From contig CBDHCD010000001.1 of assembly GCA_965260995.1 (NCBI GenBank), positions 434,001-498,000 on the forward strand: 64,000 bases of DNA. Direction: 5' to 3'. A program made the translations under genes and the position numbers. This document shows, one piece after another, positions 34,329-43,105 of the stretch. Origin of the DNA: JBBROS01 sp965260995 (GTDB taxonomy: Bacteria; Pseudomonadota; Alphaproteobacteria; Acetobacterales; Acetobacteraceae). Positions within the stretch are counted from its first letter, which is position 1. Every line of letters starts with the position of its first letter. A model generated the notes under the pieces. That model was not told the origin of the DNA and did no database searches. It saw only the letters and a list, made by a program, of their open reading frames with translations.

Positions 34329-35690
34329 ATGAGCTTGTCGCTGCGGCTGGCGGCGTTGGCCGAGGCGGGAACGCCGGTCCGCGTCGGCGTGATCGGCGCC
34401 GGCAAATTCGGCTCGATGTTCCTATCCCAAGCGCCGCGGACGCCGGGCTTGCACGTGGTCGGCATCGCCGACCTGGACGCAGCGCGGGCGCGGGCGGCGG
34501 CAGCCCGGGTCGGCTGGCCGGCGGAGCGTTGCGCGGCGCGCTCGTTCGGGCAGGCGCTGCGCGACGGCACGACGCGCATCGTCGAGGACGCGGAGGCGCT
34601 GATCGCCGCCGACGGCATCGACGTCATCATCGAGGCGACCGGCAATCCGGCCGCCGGCATCCGCCACGCGCTGCTGTGCTGCGAGCACCGGCGTCACGTC
34701 GTCATGGTCAACGTCGAGGCCGACGCGCTGGCCGGCCCGTTGCTGGCCCGGCGCGCCGCCGAGGCTGGCATTCTGTATTCCTTCGCCTACGGCGACCAGC
34801 CGGCCCTGATCGCCGAACTGGTGGACTGGGCGCGCACCGCCGGGTTCGAGGTCGTGTGCGCCGGCAAGGGCACCAAGTACCTGCCGGCTTATCACACCTC
34901 GACGCCGGACACCGTCTGGGGCCATTACGGCTTCACTCCCGAGCAGGTCGCGGGCGGCGACTTCAACCCGCAGATGTTCAACTCCTTCCTCGACGGCACC
35001 AAGTCGGCGCTGGAGATGGCCGCGGTGGCCAACGCGACCGGCCTGCTGCCCGCACCGGATGGCTTGGCGTTCCCACCCTGCGGCGCGGACGATCTCGCCG
35101 ACGTGCTGCGTCCCCGGGCCGCGGGCGGCACCCTGTCGCACAAGGGCTGCGTCGAGGTGGTGTCGTCCCTGGAGCGCGACGGCCGCCCGGTGCCGCGCGA
35201 CCTGCGCTGGGGCGTTTACGTCGTGTTCGAGGCCCCGTCCGATTACGTCCGCAAGTGCTTCGCCGAGTACGGCCTGCGCACCGACGCCAGCGGCCGCTAC
35301 AGCGCCACCTACAAGCCCTATCACCTGATCGGGCTGGAACTCGGCCTCTCGGTCGCGAGCGTCGCGTTGCGCGGCGAGGCCACCGGGGCGACGCGCGGCT
35401 TCCACGGTGATGTGGTGGCGGTCGCCAAGCAGGACCTCGCCGCGGGTGCCCGGCTCGACGGCGAAGGCGGCCATGCCGTCTACGGCAAGCTGATGCCGGC
35501 GCAGGCCTCGCTCGCGGCGGGCGGCTTGCCGATCGGCTTGGCGCATGGGGTCGTGCTGAAGCAGGCGGTGATGGCCGGCCAGGCCGTGCGTTGGCAGGAC
35601 GTGGCGTTCGACGCCGCCGACCCGGCGGTTCGGTTCCGCCGCGAGATGGAAAGCGCGTTCCGCATCGAGGGTGCCGTGCGCGCGGCCTGA
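34329..35690 (+). CDS. NAD(P)-binding oxidoreductase with C-terminal SAF domain
   Basis: A 453-residue protein. Residues 17-25 carry a Rossmann motif (VRVGVIGAGKFGSMF), continued by IDVIIEATGNPAAGIRHAL as in homoserine dehydrogenase-like folds. The middle (KGTKYLPAYHTSTPDTVWGHYG) looks catalytic, and the C-terminal part from about residue 370 (VVAVAKQDLAAGARLDGEGG) resembles a SAF domain, known from sialic acid synthase and altronate dehydratase. It follows the ABC permeases by 14 bases, suggesting it acts on the imported compound. Exact substrate unknown. Confidence 0.78.
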   Translation: MSLSLRLAALAEAGTPVRVGVIGAGKFGSMFLSQAPRTPGLHVVGIADLDAARARAAAARVGWPAERCAARSFGQALRDGTTRIVEDAEALIAADGIDVIIEATGNPAAGIRHALLCCEHRRHVVMVNVEADALAGPLLARRAAEAGILYSFAYGDQPALIAELVDWARTAGFEVVCAGKGTKYLPAYHTSTPDTVWGHYGFTPEQVAGGDFNPQMFNSFLDGTKSALEMAAVANATGLLPAPDGLAFPPCGADDLADVLRPRAAGGTLSHKGCVEVVSSLERDGRPVPRDLRWGVYVVFEAPSDYVRKCFAEYGLRTDASGRYSATYKPYHLIGLELGLSVASVALRGEATGATRGFHGDVVAVAKQDLAAGARLDGEGGHAVYGKLMPAQASLAAGGLPIGLAHGVVLKQAVMAGQAVRWQDVAFDAADPAVRFRREMESAFRIEGAVRAA

Positions 35691-35745
35691 TGCCCCCGCG
35701 CCCCGACCCGATCAACACCCGGACGCGATTAAGAAAGGACCTGGC

Positions 35746-36969
35746 GTGCAATTCGAACATTCGGCGAAGGTGACGGAGCTGCGAGGGCGGCTGCAGGACT
35801 TCATGGACGCGCATGTCTATCCCAACGAAGCGACCTACATCGAGCAACAGTCCAGGCCCGACCGCTGGCAGCCCGTGCCGATCGTGGAGGCGCTGAAGCC
35901 GATGGCGCGCGAGGCCGGGCTGTGGAACCTGTTCCTGCCCCATTCCGGGTGCGGCGCGGGGCTGAACAACCTCGAATACGCTCCGCTGGCCGAGGTCATG
36001 GGCGCGGTCAGTTGGTCGTCCGAGGTGTTCAACTGTTCCGCGCCCGACACCGGCAACATGGAGACGCTCGACCGCTACGGCACCGACGCCCAGAAGCGCG
36101 AGTGGCTGGGGCCGCTGCTGGACGGCGAGATCCGCTCGGCGTTCTGCATGACGGAACCGGAGGTCGCCTCCTCGGACGCGACCAACATCCAGTGCCGGAT
36201 CGAGCGCGACGGCGAGGACTACGTCATCAACGGCCGCAAGTGGTGGTCGTCCGGCGCCAACGACCCGCGCTGCCGCCTGCTGATCGTCATGGGCAAGACC
36301 GACCCGGACGGCGCCGACCGCCACCGCCAGCAGAGCATGGTGCTGGTGCCGCGCGACACGCCGGGCGTGCGGGTCCTGCGCCACCTGCCGGTGTTCGGCT
36401 ACGACGACGCGCCGCACGGCCACGCCGAGATCCTGTTCGAGGACGTCCGGGTGCCGGCGGCCAACGTGCTGCTCGGCGAGGGCCGCGGCTTCGAGATCGC
36501 GCAAGGCCGGCTCGGGCCGGGCCGCATCCACCACTGCATGAGGGCCATCGGCATGGCGGAGCGGGCGCTCGAGATGACCTGCAAGCGCGCGCTCGCCCGC
36601 CGCCCGTTCGGCAAGCCGCTCGCCGAGCAGGGCGTGATGATCGAGCGCATCGCTGAGAGCCGCATCCGCATCGACCAAGCCCGGCTGCTCGTGCTGCACG
36701 CCGCCTGGCGCATGGACGAGGTTGGCAACAAACAAGCCCGGCGCGAGATCGCCGAGATCAAGGTCGCCGTCCCCGCGATGGCCTGCGAGGTGATCGACTG
36801 GGCGATCCAGGCGCACGGCGGCGGCGGCGTCACCGAGGACTTCGCGCTGGCCTCGATGTACAAGCAGGCCCGCACGCTTCGCATCGTCGACGGGCCGGAC
36901 GAGGTGCATCGCCACCAGCTCGGGCGATTGGAACTGGCCAAGTACAAGCCGGACAGGCCGAACGCCTGA
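35746..36969 (+). CDS. acyl-CoA dehydrogenase, ACAD10/11-like
   Basis: A 407-residue FAD enzyme. Hallmarks are FCMTEPEVASSDATNIQCRIERDGEDYVINGRKWWSSGA (FAD and substrate loop, in two parts: CMTEPEVASSDATN and INGRKWW), GPGRIHHCMRAIGMAERALEM, KPLAEQGVMIERIAESRI and IQAHGGGGVTEDF near the C-terminus. This set of motifs matches the ACAD10/ACAD11 group. I chose the GTG at 35746 (MQFEHSAKV) because AAAGGA lies in front; the longer frame starts in non-conserved sequence. It overlaps the next kinase gene by one base (TGATG). The pair may act on hydroxyacyl-CoA. Confidence 0.88.
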   Translation: MQFEHSAKVTELRGRLQDFMDAHVYPNEATYIEQQSRPDRWQPVPIVEALKPMAREAGLWNLFLPHSGCGAGLNNLEYAPLAEVMGAVSWSSEVFNCSAPDTGNMETLDRYGTDAQKREWLGPLLDGEIRSAFCMTEPEVASSDATNIQCRIERDGEDYVINGRKWWSSGANDPRCRLLIVMGKTDPDGADRHRQQSMVLVPRDTPGVRVLRHLPVFGYDDAPHGHAEILFEDVRVPAANVLLGEGRGFEIAQGRLGPGRIHHCMRAIGMAERALEMTCKRALARRPFGKPLAEQGVMIERIAESRIRIDQARLLVLHAAWRMDEVGNKQARREIAEIKVAVPAMACEVIDWAIQAHGGGGVTEDFALASMYKQARTLRIVDGPDEVHRHQLGRLELAKYKPDRPNA

Positions 36970-38012
36970 TGACAGCCCCGGGCGATCCGGTCCTGGTGCC
37001 GGTGCTGGACAACCACCGCTTCGACGAGGCGGCGCTGACCCGCCACCTCGCCGGGCACATGCTCGGGTTCGCCGGGCCGTGCGTCGTCCGGCAGTTCCAG
37101 GGCGGCCAGTCCAACCCGACCTTTCACCTGGGCACCGCCGCCGGCGACTACGTGCTGCGCAAGAAGCCGCCTGGCCCGCTGCTGCCCTCGGCCCACGCCG
37201 TCGACCGCGAGTACCGCATCCTCGCCGCCCTGCGCGACAGCGGCGTGCCGGTGCCGCGCGTCCACCTGCTCTGCGCCGACGAGCAGGTGATCGGCACGAC
37301 GTTCTTCGTCATGGACCACGTGCCGGGCCGCGTGTTCCCCGACCGGGCCTTGCCCGGCGTCGCGCCGGAACACCGCGCCGCGATCTACGCCGACATGGGC
37401 CGGGTGCTGGCCCGGCTGCACGCGGTCGACTGGCGGCAGGCGGGCCTCGACGGTTTCGGGCGGCCCGGCAACTACGTCGGCCGGCAGGTCGAGCGGTGGG
37501 CCAGGCAGTATGCCGCTTCGCGCGTCGGCGACGAGCCGGCGATGGACCGGCTGGCGGCCTGGCTCGCCGCCCGCGCCCCGGCCGCCGACGAGACCACGAT
37601 CGCCCACGGCGACTACCGGCTCGGCAACCTAATCATCCATCCGTCGGAGCCGCGCGTCGTCGCCGTGCTCGACTGGGAGCTGGCGACTCTCGGGCACCCA
37701 TTGGCAGACTTGGCTTACAGCTGCCTCGCCTGGCGTCTGCCGCCCGACTTGCAGGGCATCGCCGGGGTCCACGTCCCCGGCCTGCCGAACGAGGCCGATT
37801 ACGTACGGGACTACTGCCGGCACACCGGCCGCGACGGCGTGCCGGACCTCGAGTTCTTCCTCGCCTTCTCGCTGTTCCGCTGGGCGGCGATCGCGGCGGG
37901 CGTCTATCGGCGGGCGCTGGACGGCACGGCGGCGGACGCCCGCGGCCGCGAGGCGGGCGAGAAATTTTGCGCCCTCGCCGAGATCGGCTGGCGCACGGCC
38001 CAAGCCGCCTGA
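36969..38012 (+). CDS. APH-family phosphotransferase, ACAD10/11 kinase-domain-like
   Basis: A 347-residue aminoglycoside-phosphotransferase-fold kinase. The nucleotide loop region reads RQFQGGQSNPTFHLGTA with the lysine in YVLRKKPPGPLLPSAHAVDREY; the catalytic loop is IAHGDYRLGNLIIHP and the metal site AVLDWELATLGHPLADLAY. This exact style (KKPPG, DREYRI, DWELATLGHPL) is that of the kinase domain of human ACAD10/11 and of bacterial LvaA. It overlaps the acyl-CoA dehydrogenase by one base, so the two form a pair that in those systems phosphorylates a 4-hydroxyacyl-CoA and eliminates the phosphate. Confidence 0.88.
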   Translation: MTAPGDPVLVPVLDNHRFDEAALTRHLAGHMLGFAGPCVVRQFQGGQSNPTFHLGTAAGDYVLRKKPPGPLLPSAHAVDREYRILAALRDSGVPVPRVHLLCADEQVIGTTFFVMDHVPGRVFPDRALPGVAPEHRAAIYADMGRVLARLHAVDWRQAGLDGFGRPGNYVGRQVERWARQYAASRVGDEPAMDRLAAWLAARAPAADETTIAHGDYRLGNLIIHPSEPRVVAVLDWELATLGHPLADLAYSCLAWRLPPDLQGIAGVHVPGLPNEADYVRDYCRHTGRDGVPDLEFFLAFSLFRWAAIAAGVYRRALDGTAADARGREAGEKFCALAEIGWRTAQAA

Positions 38013-38044
38013 CGCGAGCCGCCTGACCTAAGCTGCCTGATCAC
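38003..38044 (+). repeat. 14-bp tandem repeat, three copies, over the stop codon
   Basis: AGCCGCCTGACGCG, AGCCGCCTGACCTA and AGCTGCCTGATCAC follow each other. The first contains the stop codon of the kinase gene; the period of 14 puts later copies out of frame. Confidence 0.8.
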
Positions 38045-38131
38045 GGCCCTGCCGCGGCGCTCGACACGTCACGACAGGAGGGTAGTGTGAGGCCGGAGCG
38101 CCGCGACCGAACAGGCGCCGTGGAGGAACGC

Positions 38132-39385
38132 ATGTCCCACCTGTCCCGACGCGCGCTGCTGGCCGGCGGTGCCGCCCTGCTCGGCCACTCCGCTCCCGGA
38201 GTCGCCCAACCAGGCGCGCCGCCGCCGGCTTACGACCTGCTGATCAAGGGCGGCGAGGTGATCGACCCGTCGCAGGGGCTGCGGGCGCGGCGCGACGTCG
38301 CCATCCGCAACGCCCTCGTCGCCGCTGTCGAGGCCGACATCCCGCGCGAGCGCGCCCGCCAGGTGATCGACGCCTCGGGCAAGCTCGTCTGCCCCGGCCT
38401 CGTCGACCTGCACGCCCACGTTTATCCCGAAGTCTCGGCCATCGGCTTGCCGGCCGACGAGCTGGTGCCCTGGACCTGCACCACCACCTACGTCAGCGCC
38501 GGCGACGCGGGGGCCAACACCTTCTCGCTGTTCCGACACGCCGTCGCGGCCCGGGCGCGCACCCGGCTGTTCGGCTTCGTGCACATCTCGATGATCGGGC
38601 TGGCCGGGTTCCCGGTCGGCGAGATGCTGAACATCGACTACGCCCTCGTGGAACGCTGCGCCCGGGCCGTGGCCGAGAACCGGGACGTGGCACTCGGCGT
38701 CAAGGTGCGCATCTCGCGCGACGTGGTCGGCGACAACGGGCTGGAGCCGCTGCGCCGCGCCATCCAGGCGTCGGAGATGGCGGGGCCGTGGGCGCGGGTG
38801 ATGTGCCACATCGGCGACGCGCCCGGCGATCTCGCCGCCCTGCTCGACCTGCTACGCCCCGGCGACATCCTGACCCACGCCTTCAGCGGCGCCGGCAACA
38901 ACACGGTCAAAGACGGGCGCGTGGTGCCGGCGGCGCTCGCGGCCAAGCAGCGCGGCGTCATCATCGACGTCGGCCACGGCGGCGGCTCGTTCGACTACAC
39001 CATCTTCGAGCCTGCCCGCGACCAGGGCTTCGGGCCGACGACGATCAGCAGCGACCTGCACGCCGTCTCCGGCAACACGCCGGGGATGCCGTTCCTGCCC
39101 TGGGTGATGAGCAAGTTCCTCAACGACGGCTACACGCTGGAGCAGGTGGTGGAGATGGCGACGGTGGCGCCCGCCCGGGTGATCGACCGGGTGGACAAGC
39201 TCGGCACGTTGCAGGCGGGCGCGCCGGGCGACGTGTCGATCCTGGATCTCGTGGAGGAGCCGGTGCAATTCGTCGACACGCGCGGCAACCGCCGCCAGGG
39301 CGACAAGTGGCTGAAGCCGGTGCAGACGGTGAAGGCCGGGCGGCCGTTCGGGCGGCCGTTCCCGGTCCCATTCGCCTGGCCGTGA
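38132..39385 (+). CDS. amidohydrolase/deacetylase-family metallohydrolase with Tat signal
   Basis: A 417-residue amidohydrolase-superfamily enzyme. The N-terminus has a Tat signal (LSRRALLAGGAALLGHSAPGVAQ). The cyclic-amidohydrolase start ADLLIKGGEVIDP appears as YDLLIKGGEVIDPSQGL, the metal motif is GLVDLHAHVYPE, and the last metal aspartate is in TTISSDLHAVSGNTPGMP; LTHAFSGAGNN and IIDVGHGGGSFDY supply further histidines. The longer frame to 38087 lacks a signal; GGAGGAACGC precedes the ATG at 38132. The deacetylase/dihydroorotase-like subgroup is often of unknown substrate. Confidence 0.85.
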   Translation: MSHLSRRALLAGGAALLGHSAPGVAQPGAPPPAYDLLIKGGEVIDPSQGLRARRDVAIRNALVAAVEADIPRERARQVIDASGKLVCPGLVDLHAHVYPEVSAIGLPADELVPWTCTTTYVSAGDAGANTFSLFRHAVAARARTRLFGFVHISMIGLAGFPVGEMLNIDYALVERCARAVAENRDVALGVKVRISRDVVGDNGLEPLRRAIQASEMAGPWARVMCHIGDAPGDLAALLDLLRPGDILTHAFSGAGNNTVKDGRVVPAALAAKQRGVIIDVGHGGGSFDYTIFEPARDQGFGPTTISSDLHAVSGNTPGMPFLPWVMSKFLNDGYTLEQVVEMATVAPARVIDRVDKLGTLQAGAPGDVSILDLVEEPVQFVDTRGNRRQGDKWLKPVQTVKAGRPFGRPFPVPFAWP

Positions 39386-39395
39386 CGCGTCCTTA

Positions 39396-40261
39396 GAGGC
39401 GGTTTTCAGAACTCGCGAACGAGGCGTCCTGCAACCAGGAGTATGCATGCCGTCTGGAGCAGGGTCTGGACGATGAAGCCGAGGCGGTCGTAGCGCAGGG
39501 CGAGGCGCTTGTTCTCCAGCAGCCAGGCGTTGCTGCGTTCGACGGGCCATCGGCGCTTGCCCAATCCTGATCCGTGCGGCCGGCCGCGCTTGTGGATGTG
39601 CGGCTCGGCCCCGAAGCGGCGGCACAGTGCGCGGTTGGCCTCGGCGTCGTATCCCTTGTCGGCGAACACGGTTCGGATGCGGGCCATGACGGCGAAGGCA
39701 GCGAGGAACAGACGCTCGAAGACGAGGGTATCATTGACGTTCGCCGCCGTGGCCGTGCACGCGACGGGGACGCCATCGCCAGCAACCGCGACGTGGTACT
39801 TGGTCCCCCGCTTGGCCCTGTCCGTTGGGTTGGGACCGGTCAGGTCGCCGCCGCGCTTGGCGCGCACCGAGCAGCTATCCAGGATGAGCGTGGGATCGCC
39901 ACGCAGCATGGCGACCAGCAGGGCATGCACCTGCGCCAGCACGCCATCACGCGCCCAATGCTCGATCCGGCGGCGCAGCGTCGAGCCACTCGCCTTGTCC
40001 TCGGTTGCACGCAGGCTGCGCCACGGGGTGCCCTCGCGCAGGAACCGGCGCAGGGTGGCAAGCACACGCACGGTCTCGGCGGGCGGATGCCCCGGCCCAG
40101 GCTCGCGCCGCCCCTCGCAGCACTCGATCACCGTCGCGATCAGGTCCAATATCCTAGCGTCCAAAGCCGCCCCCTGTGTCTGAACCAGCAGACATGGGCA
40201 TCGGCACTGAAAACCGTGTGGTCAGATCAACTCAACCCACGGTGGTTGTGGAAACCGCCTC
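39396..40261 (-). mobile_element. IS5-family insertion sequence (IS1031-like), apparently intact
   Basis: An 866-bp element. The ends are imperfect inverted repeats: GAGGCGGTTTTCAGAAC at the left and, read inward, GAGGCGGTTTCCACAACC at the right. TTA flanks it on both sides (39393-39395 and 40262-40264), a 3-bp target duplication of the TNA type known for the IS1031 group. It encodes one transposase on the minus strand. The right-hand TTA is the stop codon of the esterase gene next door. Confidence 0.88.
39406..40164 (-). CDS. IS5-family transposase
   Basis: A 252-residue DDE transposase. The catalytic residues can be assigned as Asp96 (LILDSCSVRA), Asp169 (TVFADKGYDAEANR) and Glu209 (RWPVERSNAWLLENKRLALRYD), the exact IS5 arrangement including the Y-(2)-R-(3)-E style C-terminal motif. 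The stop codon lies inside the left inverted repeat region. The start appears to be TTG at 40164 preceded by GGGGGCGG. The reading frame is uninterrupted, so the element may be active. Confidence 0.88.
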   Translation of the reverse strand: MDARILDLIATVIECCEGRREPGPGHPPAETVRVLATLRRFLREGTPWRSLRATEDKASGSTLRRRIEHWARDGVLAQVHALLVAMLRGDPTLILDSCSVRAKRGGDLTGPNPTDRAKRGTKYHVAVAGDGVPVACTATAANVNDTLVFERLFLAAFAVMARIRTVFADKGYDAEANRALCRRFGAEPHIHKRGRPHGSGLGKRRWPVERSNAWLLENKRLALRYDRLGFIVQTLLQTACILLVAGRLVREF

Positions 40262-41467
40262 TTAGCCCGCCGCGGGGTGTTCGAGGAAGAAGCGCAGCAT
40301 CGCGCCTGTCGCGTCCGGACCCTTGGGATCGGTGTAGGACCCGGCCGGGCTGCCGCCGAACCAGGCGTGCCCCGCGCCGTGGACGACCCACTGCTCGATC
40401 AGCGTGCGGCCGTCGGCGGCGGCGTGCAGCGTGCGGGTGTAGGCGTGGCCGCCCGGCACCTGCCCGGTTTCGGAGCGGGTCCGCAACGCCTCGGCCTGAG
40501 CCGACTGCGCGACCACGGCGTCGCCGTTGCGGGCGTTGACCGTGGTGTCGCGGTCACCGTGGAGGACGATGGCCGGCACCAGCCGCCGACCGGGACGGGT
40601 CTTGTCCGGCGCGGTCCCGGCCCCGCCCCGCTGCATGACGGCGAAGGCGGACTGCATGTCGCCGGCCGCGCCGCACGCCAGGCCGGAATGGACACCGATG
40701 GCGGCGTAAAGGTCGGGATACGCGGCCCCCATGACGGCCGCGGCGGCCCCTCCCGCTGACAGCCCGGCGACGTAGACGCGCGCCGGATCGACCGGATAGC
40801 GCGCCATGATGTCGCGCGTGATGCCGGCGATGAGCGACGGTTCGCCGCCGCCGCGCCGCTGATCCCCCTTGTTGAACCAGTTCCAGCACTTCTGCATGTT
40901 CGCGGCACTGGTCTGGCCGGGATAGACGACGAAGCAGCCCTGCGCCTCGGCCGCTTCGTTCATCCGGGTGCCGAGGGCGAAATCGTCCGGCGACTGGGTG
41001 CAGCCGTGCAGCATCACGATCAGCGGCGCGGGCCGGGCAGCGTCGACGTGGCCGGGCACGTAGAGCTTGTAGGGGCGGCTGCCGGCTTCGTTGCTGAACA
41101 TCCCGGCGCGGAACTCGGCCCCGTCCGGCACGGTCGCTGCCGACGCCCCGGCCCCGCCGCCAGTCCGGGCCAGGCCAGGGGCGTCAGCGCCGAGACGGTC
41201 CAGCAGGGCACGCAACGCGCCGGGGCCGCCTGCGGCCCGAACGTCGATCGGAACGCTCATTGACGGAACGCCTATCGGAGCGCCGGCCCAGCTTCGCGGC
41301 GACGGGGCGGCGGACCCCTCAAGCCGCTCCGCCACGCCGTCGATCGTCGGCGGCGCGCCGGGCGCTCTTCCTTGCTCCAGCATCCGTCGCAGCGCCGCGC
41401 CAGCTTCGGCGAGGCGGCCGGACCGGGTAAGGCGGGTCACTTCGATCATCTCGTTGGGCAGGCTCAT
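40262..41467 (-). CDS. PHB-depolymerase-family esterase (LpqC-like)
   Basis: A 401-residue alpha/beta hydrolase of the PHB depolymerase / feruloyl esterase group. The first 110 residues form a family-typical N-terminal extension (MIEVTRLTRSGRLAEAGAAL). The hydrolase part has YKLYVPGHVDAARPAPLIVMLHGCTQ (oxyanion segment), nucleophile motif GLSAGG, HGDRDTTVN (acidic residue) and GAGHAWFGGSPAGSYTDPKGP (histidine). There is no signal peptide, so it is likely cytoplasmic. Its stop codon TAA is the right-hand target duplication of the IS5 element, so the coding sequence is intact. Confidence 0.88.
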   Translation of the reverse strand: MSLPNEMIEVTRLTRSGRLAEAGAALRRMLEQGRAPGAPPTIDGVAERLEGSAAPSPRSWAGAPIGVPSMSVPIDVRAAGGPGALRALLDRLGADAPGLARTGGGAGASAATVPDGAEFRAGMFSNEAGSRPYKLYVPGHVDAARPAPLIVMLHGCTQSPDDFALGTRMNEAAEAQGCFVVYPGQTSAANMQKCWNWFNKGDQRRGGGEPSLIAGITRDIMARYPVDPARVYVAGLSAGGAAAAVMGAAYPDLYAAIGVHSGLACGAAGDMQSAFAVMQRGGAGTAPDKTRPGRRLVPAIVLHGDRDTTVNARNGDAVVAQSAQAEALRTRSETGQVPGGHAYTRTLHAAADGRTLIEQWVVHGAGHAWFGGSPAGSYTDPKGPDATGAMLRFFLEHPAAG

Positions 41468-41512
41468 GCTGGTGGCTCTCTCTGTCTGTATGCGGAGGCA
41501 GGTGCGGCGGCG

Positions 41513-41935
41513 TCAGCGCATCCGGTCGGCGAGAGCGGCCCTGACCTCGGGTGTCGCGTGCAGCGCGCCCAACACGCTGACCGAGGCAATGGCGGCGCGG
41601 GCCAGGTCGGGGGGGACGTCGCGGGCGATGCTGACCAAGCCGAGCACGTTGATCCGCAACGCCTGCCCGGCGACCATGGCGGCTTCGAGGTCGGCCCGGC
41701 CGTAATGCCGCAGGCCGAGATCCAATGTCCGCCGCGCCGCCGACTGTCGCAGCACGTCGGCGTGCCGGTCGAGTTGGTTGCGGATCGCGGTGCGGATCAG
41801 GTCGGTGCGGTTGGCGTAGAACCCGTCCTGCACCAGCAGGTCAACGTGGCCGAGGTCGACGTAGCCGAGATTGATGGTGATCTTCTCACTGTCGCCGGCT
41901 CTCGGCCGGAGGTCGGTCGCTACCAGCGCCATCAT
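41513..41935 (-). CDS. CopG-type ribbon-helix-helix regulator
   Basis: A 140-residue protein. Residues 15-60 match a ribbon-helix-helix DNA-binding fold: EKITINLGYVDLGHVDLLV then YANRTDLIRTAIRNQLDRH. The remaining 80 residues (ARRTLDLGLRHYGRADLEAAMVAGQALRINVLGLVSIARDV) look helical and may sense or multimerise. It sits 45 bases upstream of the esterase on the same strand and probably regulates it. The ATG at 41935, one of two consecutive Met codons after GAGGATGGG, is used instead of the longer frame to 42004. Confidence 0.8.
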   Translation of the reverse strand: MMALVATDLRPRAGDSEKITINLGYVDLGHVDLLVQDGFYANRTDLIRTAIRNQLDRHADVLRQSAARRTLDLGLRHYGRADLEAAMVAGQALRINVLGLVSIARDVPPDLARAAIASVSVLGALHATPEVRAALADRMR

Positions 41936-42022
41936 CCCATCCTCTTTCAGCAACCATCCATGTGGATGGCATATGGATGGCAATGGCCAGGCCGCAAGGA
42001 GCATCCCGCATGATCGGGCGCA

Positions 42023-42928
42023 TCAGCGGGCGTAGCAGGGCCGGGGCACGCCGCGGACGCCGGGATCGAGTTGGAACAGGCCGCCCGCGTGCGGCTGCCG
42101 CGCCCGTTCCTCGGGGCCGAGTTGGTCGGCGGCGCTGGACACGAACAAGGTGCGGAGATCCGGCCCGCCGAAGGCGCACATGGTCGGCTGGCTGACCGGC
42201 AGCGCGACTTCGCGCAGCAGGGTGCCGTCGGGGGCGTAGCGGCGCAGGCGGCCCCCACCGTGCAGGGCGCACCAGTAGGCGCCCTCCTCGTCCACCGCCG
42301 CGCCGTCGGGGATGCCGACGCCCTCGGGGATTTGCAGGTAGGTCCGGCGGACGCCCAACCGGCCAGACTCGGTGTCGAACGGGAAGGCGTAGACCGTCCT
42401 CTCGTTGGAATGCGACAGGTAGAACTGGTCGCCACCCGGGCTCCAGGCCATGCCGTTGTGCAACTCGGCGGCGTCGGGCCGCGGCACCAGCCCATCCGAC
42501 GCCGACCAGGTGCTGAGCGTCGCGGGCTGCGCCGGATGCCCTTCGTGCCCCGGCAACGGATCGAACATGGTGCCGACCCAGAACCGCCCGGCGGCGTCGC
42601 ACGCGCCCTCGTTGAAGCGGTGCAGGGCCGGGTCGAACGGCGGTGGCGCCAGCGGCCGCAGGCCGCCGTCGGCCAGCGACAAGGTGAACAGCCCGGTGCG
42701 CAAGGCGACGAGCGCCGCGTCGGGGCCGAGCAGGGCGAAGGCGCCGATGTCGGCCGGCAAGGGCCAGGCACGCTGGTCGAGCGTCGCGGGATCGAGCCGA
42801 TGCAGCGCCGGGGCCTTGACGTCCATCCAGTAGAGCACCCCGCATCCCGGCTCCCACAGCAGCGACTCGCCGATGGTGGCGTGGGCGTCCAGCAGAAGCG
42901 TGGGGACGGGCTCGGTTTCCGACATCAT
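42023..42928 (-). CDS. SMP-30/gluconolactonase family lactonase
   Basis: A 301-residue six-bladed beta-propeller enzyme that opens sugar lactones to acids. The metal-site glutamate is in ATIGESLLWEPGCG, the Asn in LHNGMAWSPGGDQFYLSHSN, and the Asp in VGIPDGAAVDEEGAYWCALHGGG, all as in gluconolactonase/regucalcin. The N-terminal segment VLYWMDVKAPALHRLDP is also diagnostic. ATG at 42928 is used. It is divergent from the TPP enzyme operon across 177 bases, implying shared control. Confidence 0.9.
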   Translation of the reverse strand: MMSETEPVPTLLLDAHATIGESLLWEPGCGVLYWMDVKAPALHRLDPATLDQRAWPLPADIGAFALLGPDAALVALRTGLFTLSLADGGLRPLAPPPFDPALHRFNEGACDAAGRFWVGTMFDPLPGHEGHPAQPATLSTWSASDGLVPRPDAAELHNGMAWSPGGDQFYLSHSNERTVYAFPFDTESGRLGVRRTYLQIPEGVGIPDGAAVDEEGAYWCALHGGGRLRRYAPDGTLLREVALPVSQPTMCAFGGPDLRTLFVSSAADQLGPEERARQPHAGGLFQLDPGVRGVPRPCYAR

Positions 42929-43105
42929 GCACCCCGTTCGTGTGGCCTTCACGACAACGCGGCGGCGGCGCACGAGGCATGTGATTGGTGGATGCGCGCG
43001 CACAAACGTGAATTTCCTGTAACTGGAATACGACTGTCGAGGCGCTTAGCACAGAGGAGTGAGACGGCCGCGCAACCCGGCCCGCAACGCCGTGAGGAGG
43101 CATCG

